DNA of 64,000 bases from DASZWJ01 sp963813895 (GTDB taxonomy: Bacteria > Pseudomonadota > Gammaproteobacteria > JAURND01), in NCBI GenBank assembly GCA_963813895.1, contig CAWFAS010000003.1:716641-780640 (forward strand), written 5' to 3'. The position numbers were made by a program, and so were the translations under genes. Positions 33,733 to 44,900 of this stretch are shown here, piece by piece. The stretch's first letter is position 1, and every line of letters starts with the position of its first letter. The notes beneath the pieces are model-generated. The model did no database searches and was not told where the DNA came from. It saw nothing but the letters and a program-made list of their open reading frames with translations.

Positions 33733-35106
33733 ATGGAGATCCATACTACCAACCCCACCACCGGTAAACCTATAAAATCCTACCCATCCATGTCCGCCGG
33801 CGAAGTCACGAACATTATTCAACACAGCCACGAAGCCTATCTTCAATGGCGCCAGTGGCCAGTCGCAGAACGTACTGAACCTATGTTGCGCGCAGCCGAC
33901 TTGTTATTAGCTAATATAGAACAATACGCCAGCTTAATCACCGCAGAAATGGGTAAACCTATTGTTCATGCGCGTGCCGAAATAACTAAGTGCGCCAATA
34001 ATTGTCGTTATTTTGCCAGTCATGGCCCGGGCTTTGTAGCGCCTCGCCAAATTGCTACTGAACTGAATAAAAGTTACGTCACTTATCAACCTTTGGGCGT
34101 GATCTTTGCCATCATGCCGTGGAATTTCCCATTCTGGCAGGTATTCCGCTTTGCTGCCCCTACCCTGATGGCTGGAAATGCAGTCATTCTGAAACATGCC
34201 TCCATCGCCAGTGGCTGTGCTTTAGCCATTGAACAGATATTTCAACAAGCGGGTTTCCCGGTCAATTTATTTCGGACACTCTTAATTGAGGGAGCTGAAA
34301 CTGAACAAGTGATTGCTAATCCATTGATTGCTGGCGTGACCTTGACCGGTAGTGAGCGCACAGGAAGATCTGTCGCTGGCGCAGCCGGGACCCATCTGAA
34401 AAAAACGGTTCTGGAATTGGGCGGCAATGATCCTTACGTCATATTAGAAGATGCTGACCTGGCACATGCTGCACAACAATGCGTACAATCGCGACTCGCC
34501 AATAGTGGCCAAGTATGTATTGCGGCTAAAAGATTGATTGTGGTTAAGGCGGTCAAAGCTGAATTTCAGCGCCTGGTGATGGAGGAGCTAGCGCATTATG
34601 TGTTGGGAGACCCCACGGATGAGAAAGTAAAACTCGGTCCACTGGCACGTGAAGAGCTGCGTAAAGACCTACATGAGCAAGTGCAAAAATCCGTAGCACA
34701 AGGGGCTGTTTTATTACGCGGCGGTAAAATACCAGAAGGTCCAGGTTTCTTTTATCCCATTACAATACTAGACCAGGTGCGCAAAGGCATGACCGCCTAT
34801 GAGGAAGAATTGTTTGGCCCCATCATCACCTTTATAGAAGCGGAAGATGAGGCAACCGCGCTGCATATCGCCAACGACAGCCGTTATGGGCTAGCAGCAG
34901 CAGTATTTACTCGGGATTTGGCCCATGGTGAAAAAATTGCTGCTAAACAGTTAATCGCTGGCACCTGTTATGTAAACCAACTGGTCAATTCTGATCCGCG
35001 ATTACCGTTTGGCGGGGTCAAATCCTCTGGCTTTGGCAGAGAATTGGCAGAGTTTGGGATGCATGAGTTCATGAATATTAAAACCGTAGGGGTTAAGGCA
35101 AGTTAG
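33733..35106 (+). CDS. Succinate-semialdehyde-type aldehyde dehydrogenase
   Basis: About 457 residues from ATG 33733 (MEIHTTNPTTGKPIKSYP); the frame opens earlier at 33706. NAD(P)-binding GSERTGRSVAGAAG, the general-base Glu in LELGGNDPYVI and the catalytic Cys in NSGQVCIAAKR are present. LPFGGVKSSGFGRELAEFGM closes the sequence. The N-terminus and length fit the Sad/YneI group, which oxidises succinate semialdehyde to succinate; other aldehydes are possible. It overlaps the next, convergent gene by 14 bases. It is not part of the usual prmA neighbourhood. Confidence 0.9.
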   Translation: MEIHTTNPTTGKPIKSYPSMSAGEVTNIIQHSHEAYLQWRQWPVAERTEPMLRAADLLLANIEQYASLITAEMGKPIVHARAEITKCANNCRYFASHGPGFVAPRQIATELNKSYVTYQPLGVIFAIMPWNFPFWQVFRFAAPTLMAGNAVILKHASIASGCALAIEQIFQQAGFPVNLFRTLLIEGAETEQVIANPLIAGVTLTGSERTGRSVAGAAGTHLKKTVLELGGNDPYVILEDADLAHAAQQCVQSRLANSGQVCIAAKRLIVVKAVKAEFQRLVMEELAHYVLGDPTDEKVKLGPLAREELRKDLHEQVQKSVAQGAVLLRGGKIPEGPGFFYPITILDQVRKGMTAYEEELFGPIITFIEAEDEATALHIANDSRYGLAAAVFTRDLAHGEKIAAKQLIAGTCYVNQLVNSDPRLPFGGVKSSGFGRELAEFGMHEFMNIKTVGVKAS

Positions 35107-37309
35107 ACTCAGTATCCGGTGGATCCAGAGGATGTTCCTCTTGCGGATTATACTCATCCTCATCGCAGTCAGACTCTGATCCTGGCTTGGTCGAAAATTT
35201 AGAAGAACTAGAGCGAAAAAATAAGCTTGAACTATGACTATTATAATCTAAGCTTTCTTTAGCATCACTTTCAAAATAACCAGATAGATCACGACCCGAC
35301 TCAAAGCTCCCAGTAGGAGAAGCCACTGCAACTTTTGGAGTTGAATCACCTACCCCACTTTTGCTGCGTGGCTGATGAGCAATAGTTGAAGAAAAACTAG
35401 AACTAGGACTGATAGCTACATTTCTAGCGCCAGGACTAAAAGTTGCACTTTTAAGTGTACGATAATTACCTGGCGTTCCATTGGTAGTTGAGAAACTGCG
35501 TGGGAACCCACGGGAAGTTGACACAGTAAGAGAGGTCATAGAGCTTTTAGAGGTTTGTATTTTAGGTCTAAACTGTTCCTTAAATGATTTTGCAGTTTCC
35601 ATTATTTTTTCATAATTGTTATTCCAATTTTCATAATCGCGAATCTGTTTTTGGGTATGATCAATTTCCCGACAAACTTTTTCGTACATTCGAGAAAAAT
35701 CTAAATTACTTATTTGACTATTTAATTGTTCAAGTTCTAACTGAATGGCATCTTCCCGCTGACTAATTATGCCAGCTATTCGTTGTTGACTTGCAACTTG
35801 TGTTTCAAGATTTTTTTTTGTTTGCTCCAGTGTCAAATATTTTTCTACGGTGAAATTTCCTCCTATTTCAAAATATCTTTCACACCGTTCTAACCATGCT
35901 TTACAGATTTCTAACCACATTTCAAACACCAATTTCTCTTCTAATTTGCTGGAAAAATGATCATTGGGGTTAAGGGCATAATTTAATCTCCGACTTTTTT
36001 CTTCCCATTCTATAATTTCGTTTTCAACTTTCTGAAATTTGGAGTTCTGCGCAAGTGATAGATCGAACCAATCAATTTGCTTTTTTATATTGGAGATAGC
36101 AAATAGTAGTCTATGGCAACCGTTAAGCAATTTGTTATCTTTAGGATATTTATTATCCAGTATTTCCTGCCAAATAAGCTCCATATCGGGTAAAGTAATT
36201 TTTTCCTGTTCTAATAACTTCGCTTGACTTTCGATTTCCTCTGATAGCTGGGCACTATAATTAGTGGCAAATTTTAGGCGTAATTCCTCTTCTAAAGTTT
36301 CTAGTTCCTCTAAGAGAACGTTTTTTGGGGTTAAAAACTCTTCTTTCTTAGGTTCCAGTGCTTCTCTTCTTTGTAAAACTAATTTACGAAATTGCTTTTC
36401 TAAACGAAGTATTTCCGGACCATTTTGTGATAACAACTCCGGCTCATCTTCTTTTCTTGAAAATTTTCTGGCCATTGCTGCACTTTCATTCTTTAATTTT
36501 TCATATTTTTTTATAACAAAAATTTTTTCCGCCAATAATTTATCTTCACCAAGCTGTGATTGAAGTTTTTTTTCTTCATTAGACTGGATTATTTCTGGAG
36601 CTGCTGACTGCATTGGTTGACTTGTGGGCGCAGGAGTATGAGCACTCGAAAGGAAAATTTCCTGACTAATGGGAGGATTGTGTTCATCTAAAAAAGATTG
36701 TTCAAAAACGTTGACAGGCCAACTATCTCTCAACTCTTTTTTAATTGAATTTAATTGATTTTCTAGCGCGGCGAGTTTTAGGGAACTTAACTTCTCACTC
36801 CCAGATAATTCTGATAGCTGATTCTCTAACGAGCGCTTACGGGATAATAGCTCTTGCACTTGGGCTTGGGCTTGCTCTTGCGCGTGAGCACTCGATTTTT
36901 TAAACAGGAGAGTACCTTTTTCAGCATCAATGCTTAACTTAGCATCCTTTAGTTTTTTAAGTAACCCTTTAATCGTTTTGCTAGCCTTATCAATGTTATT
37001 GAAAATCAAAATGAAATGTTTGCATTTCTCCATCTCATTTAAATTATTTTCCCCAAGAACATTAGCATGTTTACTAAATAACTTAAAAACTTCCTTGTCA
37101 GACAGATTTTCTTGTTTTACCAAGGGATTCAGCTGCATTAAAAAACCCAGCAAGAGGGGATCAACTGGTTTTACCGGATGATTCTTCCCGTTTGGAGAAA
37201 GCGGAAATTGACGTGTAGCAACCGGAGTTGTCGGAGTAGTGGCATGAGATATATCTGTGGTTTGAGAGTTTATAGGAATAGAAATTTTAGGATTCGAACC
37301 TTGGGACAT
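35093..37309 (-). CDS. Large coiled-coil protein, candidate secreted effector
   Basis: About 738 residues from ATG 37309, preceded by AAGAGG; an upstream in-frame ATG at 37345 has no ribosome site. There is no enzyme domain I recognise. The first 60 residues are Ser/Thr/Pro-rich and look disordered. Residues 140-590 are long Glu/Lys/Leu-rich coiled coils (LENQLSELSGSEKLSSLKLA and EELETLEEELRLKF are examples). A Ser-rich low-complexity stretch follows, and the extreme C-terminus is acidic and polar (DCDEDEYNPQEEHPLDPPD). An acidic E-block-like tail close to the end is common in Dot/Icm substrates. Together with the icmH-icmF genes nearby, this makes a type IV effector a reasonable inference. 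Confidence 0.75.
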   Translation of the reverse strand: MSQGSNPKISIPINSQTTDISHATTPTTPVATRQFPLSPNGKNHPVKPVDPLLLGFLMQLNPLVKQENLSDKEVFKLFSKHANVLGENNLNEMEKCKHFILIFNNIDKASKTIKGLLKKLKDAKLSIDAEKGTLLFKKSSAHAQEQAQAQVQELLSRKRSLENQLSELSGSEKLSSLKLAALENQLNSIKKELRDSWPVNVFEQSFLDEHNPPISQEIFLSSAHTPAPTSQPMQSAAPEIIQSNEEKKLQSQLGEDKLLAEKIFVIKKYEKLKNESAAMARKFSRKEDEPELLSQNGPEILRLEKQFRKLVLQRREALEPKKEEFLTPKNVLLEELETLEEELRLKFATNYSAQLSEEIESQAKLLEQEKITLPDMELIWQEILDNKYPKDNKLLNGCHRLLFAISNIKKQIDWFDLSLAQNSKFQKVENEIIEWEEKSRRLNYALNPNDHFSSKLEEKLVFEMWLEICKAWLERCERYFEIGGNFTVEKYLTLEQTKKNLETQVASQQRIAGIISQREDAIQLELEQLNSQISNLDFSRMYEKVCREIDHTQKQIRDYENWNNNYEKIMETAKSFKEQFRPKIQTSKSSMTSLTVSTSRGFPRSFSTTNGTPGNYRTLKSATFSPGARNVAISPSSSFSSTIAHQPRSKSGVGDSTPKVAVASPTGSFESGRDLSGYFESDAKESLDYNSHSSSLFFRSSSSKFSTKPGSESDCDEDEYNPQEEHPLDPPDTESNLP

Positions 37310-37345
37310 TATGACCTCTTCTGCAATATTAAAAAAATTATTCAA

Positions 37346-37830
37346 AAACCCTACTCAAAACGTTTGAAATCTAGGCGCGAGAGTAGCTCAGCTTTTGCAA
37401 GTACACTAGTTTAAAAAGGGGACAAAGTTTTACATACCCAAACTATCAACGCCAGTTTTTTTGATTTTAATATTTTTTATGAGGCATAATTTTAAAACTT
37501 TAACTTCGTAGGGATGAGACAACTTTAATGCTCTATATTTCTGTGCAAAAACGACTCAAACCGTTTCCCCCTTTATAACTCTTAGGTTATAATCGCGCGT
37601 GCAATTAACCCCCAGAAAAATTTATCCTGAATATCAGCCATTTAAACTACTAGTTTTAAGTGAATTTTATGATTTTGGATAAGGGCCATCATTTCACTCC
37701 TTGGCATTCTAGATAAACTCCAGGGTTTTCCCCCTCGGGATTTTTGATAATTGGCACAATTTACTAGCAGCTCTCACCGCTATATGGCAAGAACTGCTGA
37801 TTATTTACTTATGTTAGTGGATAACTGTTT
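37346..37830. other. Intergenic region between effector candidate and fis
   Basis: About 485 bases of AT-rich sequence without a supported gene. It must hold the divergent promoters of the effector candidate and of fis-purH-purD. I looked for a PmrA-type direct repeat (CTTAAT spaced with TTAA) upstream of the effector and saw nothing convincing. No hairpin or repeat stands out. Confidence 0.4.
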
Positions 37831-38112
37831 ATGAAAACTGCTGAAACCCTAGCCGTCGTTCACGCAGAACACGCTGCCGAAACCAAGCCATTACGGCAGT
37901 TGGTAAGTCAGGCACTGGAAAACTACTTCGCTCACCTGGACGCAGCTATTCCACCCACCCAGCTCTATGAGCTGGTGTTGGAAGAAGTAGAGCCACCATT
38001 GCTGATAGCTACTTTAAAATACACCAAAGGCAATCAATGCAAAGCGGCTATTCTTCTTGGCATCAGTCGCAGCACTTTACGCAAAAAGCTGAAACATTAT
38101 GATCTCGACTAA
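37831..38112 (+). CDS. fis: Fis nucleoid-associated protein
   Basis: 93 residues. The C-terminal helix-turn-helix is PPLLIATLKYTKGNQCKAAI followed by LLGISRSTLRKKLKHYDLD, the diagnostic Fis end. The N-terminal half is the dimerisation part. Fis bends DNA and controls rRNA, virulence and growth-phase genes. It overlaps purH by 14 bases. The usual upstream neighbour dusB is absent here. Confidence 0.93.
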   Translation: MKTAETLAVVHAEHAAETKPLRQLVSQALENYFAHLDAAIPPTQLYELVLEEVEPPLLIATLKYTKGNQCKAAILLGISRSTLRKKLKHYDLD

Positions 38113-39718
38113 AAATGACCGTCCTGATATCGCCTCAACCTGCTTGGCAAATGAACCGGTAATTAAACGTGCTTTACTGAGTGTTTCTAACAAAACGGGG
38201 CTGATCCCTTTTGCGCGCGCATTACAGGCAAAACAAATCCATATCCTTTCTACTGGGGGCACTGCGCAGTTATTACGGCAGGAAGGGATTGTCATTGAAG
38301 AAGTGGCGGATTATACCGGATTCCCAGAAATTATGTCTGGTCGGGTGAAAACTCTTCACCCCAAAATTCACGGCGGCTTGCTGGCCAGGCCTGGAGTGGA
38401 TGAGGCGGTCATTCAGGAACATGGCATTACTCGCATTGATCTGGTAGTGGTAAACCTTTATCCCTTTGCTGAAACATTAAATCAACCGGATTGCGACTTA
38501 GCTACCGCGGTTGAACAAATCGACATCGGCGGCCCAGCCATGCTACGTGCTGCCGGCAAAAATTATCCCGCGGTCATCACTATCGTTGACCCCAATGATT
38601 ATCCCGAAGTTCTTAAAGAAATAGATGCCGGCAAAGGGGCAACTACATTAGCGACCCGTTTTCTGTATGCGCAAAAAGTATTCGCGCATACAGCACAATA
38701 CGATGCCACTATTGCCAATTATCTAAATAGCATGCATTTAGATAATACCGCAGATGATTTTCCCAAAACCTACACGGTTCAATTCAGCAAAAAACAAGAT
38801 TTGCGTTATGGTGAAAATCCTCATCAAAAAGCCGCCTTCTATATAGAACAGCCTGCCCAGGATGCCAATATCGCCACCGCAGTGCAGCACCAGGGCAAAT
38901 CGTTATCTTTTAATAATATTGCTGATACTAATGCGGCGTTAGAATGCGTAAAAGCACTGAATAGTACCCCAGCCTGCGTCATTGTGAAGCATGCCAACCC
39001 TTGTGGTGCGGCTTTGGCTGATTCACAGCTGCATGCCTATCAGCGTGCTTTCGCTACTGACCCTACTTCAGCATTCGGTGGCATTATCGCTTTTAACCAA
39101 AAATTAATGTCTGATACTGCCAAAGCCATCATTGACAACCAGTTTGTAGAGCTGATTATTGCTCCTGAAATTGAGGCAGCGGCTTTAGCAGTTTTGGCCC
39201 ATAAACCTAATGTGAGAGTGTTATCTACCGGGCTGTGGCAAGCACAAAAACCGTCCTTGGATTATGAGCGGGTCAATGGCGGGATGTTGATACAAGACCG
39301 TGACACTATGACTTTGTCCCCCAATAATTTGAAAATCGTCACTCAACGCCAGCCTACTATACAAGAATTTACCGACTTACTCTTTGCATGGGAAATTGTA
39401 AAGTGTGTAAAATCCAACGCAATTGTTTATGCTAAAGACCGATCTACCATAGGCATAGGCGCAGGACAGATGAGTCGGGTATTTAGTGCTATCATTGCCG
39501 GAATGAAGGCTAATGATGCGAGTCTTAATGTCGCAGGCGCAGTCATGGCCTCCGATGCATTTTTCCCGTTCCGCGATGGAGTTGATGCTGCTGCAAAGGC
39601 TGGGATTACAGCCATTATCCAACCCGGCGGGTCGATGCGCGATCCCGAAACTATTCAGGCGGCGGATGAAGCGGGTATTGCTATGTTGTTTACGGGGGTT
39701 AGGCATTTTCGGCATTAA
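38099..39718 (+). CDS. purH: Bifunctional AICAR transformylase/IMP cyclohydrolase
   Basis: 539 residues. The N-terminal MGS-like IMP cyclohydrolase domain has ALLSVSNKTGLIPFARALQA and GGTAQLLR. The C-terminal transformylase domain has DLRYGENPHQKAAFY, CVIVKHANPCGAAL and SDAFFPFRDGVD. It catalyses the last two steps of IMP synthesis. The start is ATG 38099 inside the fis 3' end, which suggests translational coupling. Thirteen bases separate it from purD. Confidence 0.98.
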   Translation: MISTKNDRPDIASTCLANEPVIKRALLSVSNKTGLIPFARALQAKQIHILSTGGTAQLLRQEGIVIEEVADYTGFPEIMSGRVKTLHPKIHGGLLARPGVDEAVIQEHGITRIDLVVVNLYPFAETLNQPDCDLATAVEQIDIGGPAMLRAAGKNYPAVITIVDPNDYPEVLKEIDAGKGATTLATRFLYAQKVFAHTAQYDATIANYLNSMHLDNTADDFPKTYTVQFSKKQDLRYGENPHQKAAFYIEQPAQDANIATAVQHQGKSLSFNNIADTNAALECVKALNSTPACVIVKHANPCGAALADSQLHAYQRAFATDPTSAFGGIIAFNQKLMSDTAKAIIDNQFVELIIAPEIEAAALAVLAHKPNVRVLSTGLWQAQKPSLDYERVNGGMLIQDRDTMTLSPNNLKIVTQRQPTIQEFTDLLFAWEIVKCVKSNAIVYAKDRSTIGIGAGQMSRVFSAIIAGMKANDASLNVAGAVMASDAFFPFRDGVDAAAKAGITAIIQPGGSMRDPETIQAADEAGIAMLFTGVRHFRH

Positions 39719-39731
39719 ATAGGGGATATCC

Positions 39732-41039
39732 ATGAATATTCTGATAATCGGCAACGGCGGCAGAGAACATGCTTTGGCATGGAAAGTCAGGCAATCCCCG
39801 CAGGTGAGCCATGTATTTGTTGCCACAGGCAATGCGGGCACTGCTTTGGAACCAGGCGTGGAGAATGTACCTATTGCTGCAACGGATATTGCGCAATTAA
39901 TTCATTTTGCCCAACAAAAATCTATCGGCTTGACCATTGTCGGCCCAGAAGCTCCACTTGCTGCTGGCATAGCCGATGAATTTCAAAAACAGCATTTACT
40001 CTGTTTTGCCCCTACCAAAGCAGCGGCGCAATTGGAATCTTCTAAAGCTTACAGCAAAGATTTTATGGCGCGTTACCAGATCCCTACTGCTAAATATGCC
40101 ACCTTTACCGAACTGGCTATGGCTAAATCTTATATCAAGCAACAAAAATTCCCATTGGTAATTAAAGCAGATGGCCTTGCAGCAGGAAAAGGGGTCGTCA
40201 TTGTGCAGGATGAAGCTGCGGCATTCGCTTGTGTAGAAGAAATGCTCAGTGGTCACTTACTGGGTAAGGCGGGTCAACAGATAGTAATTGAAGAGTTTCT
40301 TACAGGTGAAGAAGCCAGCTTTATCGTCATGACAGATGGTCTACACGCATTACCTCTGGTGACTGCTCAAGACCACAAAACACGTGACGAGGGTGATACC
40401 GGCCCCAACACCGGTGGCATGGGTGCCTATAGCCCAGCGCCTGTGGTCACTCCCCTACTGCATGAACATATAATGGAAACCGTCATTTATCCCACATTGC
40501 GCGGAATGGCACAGCAAGGCACGCCTTACATCGGCTTTCTTTACGCTGGCTTAATGATTACGCCCCAGAATGAAATTAAACTATTAGAATTTAACTGTCG
40601 CTTGGGCGATCCTGAAGCCCAAATTATTTTAATGCGTCTACAATCAGACTTGGTAGCTGCCTGCTTAGCAGCAGTAAATGGTCAACTAGATACAACCAAG
40701 CTCACCTGGGATCCTCGACCGGCGCTAGGGGTTGTATTAGCGGCTAAAGGTTATCCTGATAATTATGTTCAAGGAGATATTCTCAATACGCTGTCATTCG
40801 GGACTTCTAATGCGGATTGCAAAGTGTTCCAGGCGGGTACGGTTTTAGATGAGGGAAAAGTTAAAACAGCTGGTGGACGAGTATTGTGCGCAACTGCATT
40901 AGGAAGTTCTATTACAGAAGCACAACAAAAAGCATATGCGCTGGCTAAAAGTGTTTCCTGGGGTAATCAGTATTACCGCACCGATATTGGTTACCGCGCT
41001 ATTGCGCGTGAGAAGGCAGCATCACAATGTGCACATTAG
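39732..41039 (+). CDS. purD: Phosphoribosylamine-glycine ligase
   Basis: 435 residues, full length. It has an ATP-grasp fold with MNILIIGNGGREHALAWKVR at the start, FPLVIKADGLAAGKGVVIV in the ATP site, and NTGGMGAYSPAP and LEFNCRLGDPEAQIIL at the catalytic site. It makes glycinamide ribonucleotide in purine synthesis. It is the last gene of the fis-purH-purD unit. Confidence 0.98.
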   Translation: MNILIIGNGGREHALAWKVRQSPQVSHVFVATGNAGTALEPGVENVPIAATDIAQLIHFAQQKSIGLTIVGPEAPLAAGIADEFQKQHLLCFAPTKAAAQLESSKAYSKDFMARYQIPTAKYATFTELAMAKSYIKQQKFPLVIKADGLAAGKGVVIVQDEAAAFACVEEMLSGHLLGKAGQQIVIEEFLTGEEASFIVMTDGLHALPLVTAQDHKTRDEGDTGPNTGGMGAYSPAPVVTPLLHEHIMETVIYPTLRGMAQQGTPYIGFLYAGLMITPQNEIKLLEFNCRLGDPEAQIILMRLQSDLVAACLAAVNGQLDTTKLTWDPRPALGVVLAAKGYPDNYVQGDILNTLSFGTSNADCKVFQAGTVLDEGKVKTAGGRVLCATALGSSITEAQQKAYALAKSVSWGNQYYRTDIGYRAIAREKAASQCAH

Positions 41040-41097
41040 TTTTTTTAACAGACTGTGTCTATAAGGCTAGCCAATCTATGCTACCAAGGGACATAAT

Positions 41098-41982
41098 ATG
41101 GTCAGGATGACAGAGCACAACCTCCAGGAAAAGCATCCTGCAAAAATTTTTTCTAGGCATGAGCAAACAGATCATATGGAAATGAAACCCTATCAAGTAG
41201 ACTGGACAGAGCTTGAAACACGAAATAATACGCTCGGGTTAATAAAATCTAATCCACTGTTACAAAAAAAACAGACCTATTACCGTTCCAAAGCTTTTGT
41301 GAGCCAAGCAGGCATTAATCCATTGATTACAGCAGCCGCTCCGTTATTTTATCTTGCTGAGAAATTCCAATTCATTGAATACTCCCCTGGGTTATTGAAA
41401 CTCCACGAAGATTTAAACCATGAGCTGCAAGCCTTTGAGCATCAGGCACATAGTTATGGTTATCGTATAAATTTTACCATGGCCGCAAAACTGGTATTGT
41501 GTCTGTGGATCGATGAAATGGTACTACTGACCCGCTGGGGACGAGATAGCGATTGGAGCAAATACTCACTAACTGAGACCACGCAAAATGATCAAACAGA
41601 AAACAAATCGTTTTTTTTCGTATTGAATCATTGTCTGCAAGATCCCGTAACCTACATTGACCTACTCGAATTACTGTATCTATGCCTCAGCCTGGGTTTT
41701 GAGGGTGAATATCGCTATTTAGAGAGAGGGTATATCCAATTGGCTGAAATCAGGGATACTTTATTTCATACCATACAGCGCCATCGTGGAGAGGTCTATA
41801 AACAATTAGAAATCAGCAGCATCGTTCCAGAAGTTAAACAAGAAAAATATCTATCGCGTTTTATACGCAAACTATTATTGATATCCATCACCCTGGCTGC
41901 CATTGTGACCAGCTACTGTTTGTTAAACGGGCAATTACAATATAATTTAGACTCCAACCAACAGCACTGGTCTGCCCTATGA
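41098..41982 (+). CDS. icmH: Type IVB secretion protein IcmH/DotU
   Basis: 294 residues with the DotU/IcmH family core: NPLITAAAPLFYLAEKFQ, then LVLCLWIDEMVLLTRWGRDS, then DLLELLYLCLSLGFEGEYRY and the following IQRHRGEVYKQL. A single C-terminal membrane segment (LLLISITLAAIVTSYCLLNG) places it in the inner membrane. It pairs with IcmF and stabilises the Dot/Icm complex. The family also serves type VI secretion (TssL), but the Legionellales context and the absence of tss genes favour Dot/Icm. It overlaps icmF by 4 bases. Confidence 0.9.
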   Translation: MVRMTEHNLQEKHPAKIFSRHEQTDHMEMKPYQVDWTELETRNNTLGLIKSNPLLQKKQTYYRSKAFVSQAGINPLITAAAPLFYLAEKFQFIEYSPGLLKLHEDLNHELQAFEHQAHSYGYRINFTMAAKLVLCLWIDEMVLLTRWGRDSDWSKYSLTETTQNDQTENKSFFFVLNHCLQDPVTYIDLLELLYLCLSLGFEGEYRYLERGYIQLAEIRDTLFHTIQRHRGEVYKQLEISSIVPEVKQEKYLSRFIRKLLLISITLAAIVTSYCLLNGQLQYNLDSNQQHWSAL

Positions 41983-44900
41983 TACTCGACTATGTAAAGG
42001 CTCGATTCAAACGCTCTTCACACCCTCTAGCAATACAAACCTCCTCTTTACCTTCTCATGATTGGCGCATTGAACATGCCGCTGCTAAGCTGAGTATTCT
42101 CGAACAAAGCATTCAAGATGCACTACAGTTTCTAAAAAAAAATCATAAGTCTTTTTTTTATCGTCATAAACTACCCTGGTATTTGGTATTAGGAACTGAA
42201 GGTGCTGGCAAAACTTCACTGCTAGGAATGAGTAATTTAGGTCTAGTGTCCACCAATGATCAACCCTTAAATCTTCCACATGCTACGGCTTATTGTGATT
42301 GGTTGTTTGGTAAAGAAGCTGTTTTTATCGATGTCTCCGGCGCATTGATGTTACCCGAAGATCCAAAAAATGATTCACATTTGATCTGGAAAAAATTTAT
42401 AGAATTGTTGCACCGCTATCGCCGGCATTACCGTCTGGCAGACGGCCTAATGATCTGCATCGATTTACATGATTTCTTAGGCAAAAATCGCGGCCAGCGA
42501 CAGCTACAAATCGACGTACTGCGACACCGCATTCAAAGCCTGGTTAAATATTTAAAATCGCTTCCTGTTTATTTATTATTTACTAAATGTGATCGAATTG
42601 CGGGGTTTACTGACTCGTTCAATGCCTTAAGTCCCGAAGACTGCCAGCAGGCTTTTGGCATTTCATTACCCCTAGGAATGATGCAGCAAAATCTTGCTCC
42701 CTTCCTGGAAGAACAATTAAATTTATTCCTGCGCCGCTTAAATGAGCAGCTTATTTCCCGCCTGCACCAGGAACACAACCTAGAAAAACGTTCCCGCATT
42801 AAAGATTTTCCTCTGCAGTTGGAAGCACAAAAGCGCGATATCATCAACTTGGCTACACAATTACACAGCACTAAAACTAGCTTGGGTGGCATTTACTTTA
42901 CTAGCAGTCAACAAGATGGAATTTTCACGGATGGTTTAAGCCCATTACTTTATTCATTTGGCTTGCCTGCCATTCCACAGATAAGCTACCAACCACAGCA
43001 GCGGCCATTCTTTATTCAACAGCCGCTACAAAAAATTATTCGCAATAAACTTAGTATCGTTAAAAATATTCCTGCTTATTTAAATTGGAATAATAAGCAT
43101 TTTTATAAGGCCTGGGGTGGCTTATTGGCTATAGTCTGTTTAGTGTTGGTGCCCGGCTATTTTTATAATGCCAGAACATTGAATAGCGCTCGAAACATTA
43201 TGGGGCAGTATCAATTACCCACTGCCGCCAATAGCACACCGCAACAATTTCTTCCCTCTTTAAATGTGTTGCGTAAGGCTGTGGATGCTACTACCCGGCA
43301 CTCAAACCCATTACTGACCCTGGCATTTCACCAAGCCAGAGCGCTAAGAAGTAATTTACAAAATACTTATATTGAAGCGCTTAATTCACAATTTGCACCC
43401 TTGCTAAAACAAACTTTGGAACAGCAACTACAGGCTGCAACCAATGTAAAACCGCAAGAATATTTTGATGCATTAAAAGCCTATCTAATGCTTGAAGATT
43501 CAGCGCATTTCGATGCCAATTTTGTAAGCCAATGGTTTGCCGACTATTGGCAAAAAACCTTAACCAATAACCCTGAACAACAAAAGCAGCTCAACGCCCA
43601 CTTGGCTTTCTGGTTAAAACAACAGCCGGTCAATTTAGCCACTGATCCGCAGATAGTGCAGCTGGCGCGGCAACGATTAAACAGCCTGCCGCTTTCCGAA
43701 CTCACCTATGTCACATTACAAGAAAGTTATAAATCTACTACCAATCCCGAGCGGCAGACACCCAGCACCGATAATCCATCTTTTCCTATTCCGCCCGAGA
43801 CTGAACCGATGTATCTGGCGGACAATTTTACATCCATTTATCAGGACAAAATCCCCCAGTTGGTACAGCACATCGCTACCGGCGACAATTGGGTGCTTAA
43901 TTTGACGCTGCCAGCGAACATTACTGATGCCTTGACTGAGCAGCTAATCACCAGCGTGCGCCATTTATATGTACAACGTTTTGCAGAGTTCTGGATGGGT
44001 GAATTGTTGAATATTCAACCGGGGGAATTTAGCAGCCTAGCGCAAGCGCGGGCATTTGCCGCCAGTCTTAACACCAATGATTCCTCTTTAATACCTTTGT
44101 TGACCCTTGCTGCTGATAATCTTAAACCGCTTGCTGCCTATCCAGAGGCCACCCCGACTCTGCAAGCACTGCAACAACTGCAAAAAATGCTGCAGGGATC
44201 TGACCAGAATCGCGATGTGCAAAAAGCCTTAAACAATTTAACGGCTTATCTGGATAATATCCTGCAAGCAAAAGACAGTGGCGAAGCAGCCTTGAATGCG
44301 GCGAAACACCGTATGCACACTGAAGGGAAAGATGATGCTATTAGTCAGCTTTATATGGCGGCCCGAATCGCCCCAGCACCTCTGAACAACTGGTTAACTA
44401 GTTTAGGGCAAAACACCTGGCGGGCTATCTTAGAGACTGCGACCAGTCATATTAATTTGTTGTGGCTCACGCAAGTTATGCCTGATTACAACGAGCATAT
44501 CAAAAATCAGTACCCTGTTTTCAGCAATGCAGAAGAGGAAACATCTTTAGCCCAGTTCAGTCAATTTTTTGGTCCTGATGGCACTGTGGATCAATTTTTA
44601 AAACAGCATTTATCGGCCTTTATTGATAACAGTCAATTATATTGGAAATGGAAATATACGGAGGGTTTGACCTTAAATATTTCGCAAAAGTCATTGGAAA
44701 TGTTGAATCGTGCAGCACTGATTCAAAAAATGTATTTTTCCGGAACGCAGAAAAACCCTGGGGTGGGTTTTTCTATTATGCCATCGGATTCTGGTTTAAT
44801 GGCCACCAATTATGTGCTAACTGTAGATGGACAAACCATTAATTATCTCAGTGATTTCCACCAGAATAGAAAAGTAACCTGGCCCAAACAGGGTCATGCA

